Assembly: GCA_035546775.1 (NCBI GenBank)
Contig: DASZWD010000038.1
Span: 1-47,577, forward strand
Length of the DNA: 47,577 bases
Direction of reading: 5' to 3'
Origin: Acidimicrobiales bacterium
GTDB taxonomy: Bacteria > Actinomycetota > Acidimicrobiia > Acidimicrobiales > JACCXE01
Below are positions 46,797 to 47,577 of this stretch, piece by piece (within the stretch, counting starts at the first letter, position 1; each line of letters starts with the position of its first letter). Under the pieces are notes generated by a model. That model was not told the origin of the DNA and ran no database searches. It saw only the letters and a list, made by a program, of their open reading frames with translations. Made by a program: the position numbers and the translations under genes.

Positions 46797-47577
46797 TGGC
46801 CCGCACGCCCGTCTACTCCGGCAAGGTCCGCGACATCTACGCCGTGGGCGACGACAAGTACCTCTTCATCGCCTCCGATCGGTTGTCGGTGTTCGACGTC
46901 GTGCTTAACGAGCGCGTGCCTGACAAGGGCCGCGTGCTCACCGGCATGACGCACTACTGGCTCAACGAGCTGGCCGACCTGGCGCCGAGCCACATGATCA
47001 CCTGTGACCCCGCCGAGATCGCGGCGGCGGGCGCGCCCATCGAAGAGGGCGACGCCGGCAAGGCGATGCTGGTGCGCAAGGCCGACATGCTCAGCATCGA
47101 GTGCATCGTCCGGGGCTACATCACCGGCTCGGCGTGGTCCGAGTACAAGAAGTCGGGAACGATGAACGGCACGAAGCTGCCCGCGGGCATTCAGGAGTCG
47201 GAGAAGCTGCCCGAGCCGGTGTTCACCCCCTCGACCAAGGCCGAGATCGGTGACCACGACGAGAACATTTCCTTCGAGCAGGCGGTCAACATCATCGGCA
47301 AGGAGAACGCCGAGCTGGCGCGTGACCTCTCCGTGACGGCCTACGTCCGGGCGTCGGAGCAGGCGGCGCAGCGCGGCATCATCCTCGCCGATACGAAGTT
47401 CGAGCTTGGCTGGATCGACGGCAAGCTGTCGTTCTGCGACGAGGTGCTCACGCCCGACTCCTCGCGCTTCTGGCCCGTCGACGAGTGGAAGCCGGGCGTG
47501 ACGCCGCCGAGCTTTGACAAGCAGCCCGTGCGCGACCTGCTCGCGGCGACGGGTTGGAACAAGGAGCCGCCGCCGCC
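46796..47577 (+). CDS. purC: SAICAR synthetase, cut by the window end
   Basis: Phosphoribosylaminoimidazole-succinocarboxamide synthase, which adds aspartate to CAIR using ATP. From GTG 46796 about 260 codons are open to the last base of the window, so the C-terminus is missing. Motifs: VYSGKVRDIYAVGDD at the ATP site, IASDRLSVFDVVL, IVRGYITGSAWSEYKKSGT, FTPSTKAEIGDHDENIS, LADTKFELG and CDEVLTPDSSRFWP. The product is the substrate of the upstream PurB, and one-base overlap indicates translational coupling. The length seen is already near that of the 290-residue actinobacterial forms. Confidence 0.95.
   Translation, partial: MARTPVYSGKVRDIYAVGDDKYLFIASDRLSVFDVVLNERVPDKGRVLTGMTHYWLNELADLAPSHMITCDPAEIAAAGAPIEEGDAGKAMLVRKADMLSIECIVRGYITGSAWSEYKKSGTMNGTKLPAGIQESEKLPEPVFTPSTKAEIGDHDENISFEQAVNIIGKENAELARDLSVTAYVRASEQAAQRGIILADTKFELGWIDGKLSFCDEVLTPDSSRFWPVDEWKPGVTPPSFDKQPVRDLLAATGWNKEPPP

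Overview
The window is a 47.6 kb piece of a high-G+C (roughly two thirds G+C by eye), very gene-dense bacterial chromosome, most likely an uncultured or little-studied actinobacterium of the Acidimicrobiia type. The lineage is an inference from base composition, frequent GTG/TTG starts, leaderless-looking promoters and the style of the purine and ClpB proteins. No rRNA, tRNA, CRISPR array, insertion sequence, integrase or plasmid function was seen. Only one gap between genes exceeds 200 bp.

Layout. (1) 26-6300: the disaggregase ClpB, then two adjacent sensor histidine kinases. The first is soluble with a normal phospho-accepting histidine. The second is a polytopic membrane protein whose H-box has Asn in place of His. 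(2) 6308-39939: a 33 kb cell-surface glycan locus made of many short operons that switch strand. It starts and ends with paralogous sulfotransferases in the same orientation. Inside are a third sulfotransferase, two tandem OafA-type acyltransferases, two FkbM methyltransferases around an ABC exporter, and RfbF/RfbG (making CDP-4-keto-6-deoxyglucose). WecB, WecG and a polyprenyl-phosphate sugar transferase supply chain initiation. About nine glycosyltransferases (WecG included), a hexapeptide acetyltransferase, a Wzy/WaaL-like polymerase or ligase and a Wzz-plus-tyrosine-kinase protein follow. The locus also holds a large DUF4012 membrane protein, a small secreted anchored protein, and a NeuA-like cytidylyltransferase / 2-hydroxyacid dehydrogenase / SDR triad next to an MptE-like (DUF115) protein. 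(3) 39950-41553: a serine hydrolase of the beta-lactamase/esterase fold and a small conserved protein. (4) 41565-47577: a purine biosynthesis block, purA then, after a divergent RpiR-type regulator, purD-purE-purB-purC. purC runs off the window end.

How it fits together. The glycan locus looks like a Wzy-dependent pathway. A phosphoglycosyltransferase starts the chain on undecaprenyl phosphate, WecB/WecG supply and add ManNAc, and the other transferases extend the chain. Acyl, acetyl, methyl and sulfate groups decorate it, Wzy polymerises it and the Wzz/BY-kinase controls length. No Wzx flippase is visible; the ABC exporter may do that job.

The best candidates for undescribed biology are: the NeuA-like/dehydrogenase/SDR triad, which suggests an unknown CMP-activated acid; the pseudo-kinase paired with an active kinase; and two TGCAA palindromes, spaced three helical turns apart, over the divergent rpiR/purD start region. 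A TTGGGA motif also recurs both in hairpins between clpB and the kinases and, about every 41 bp, in the one large intergenic gap of the glycan locus.
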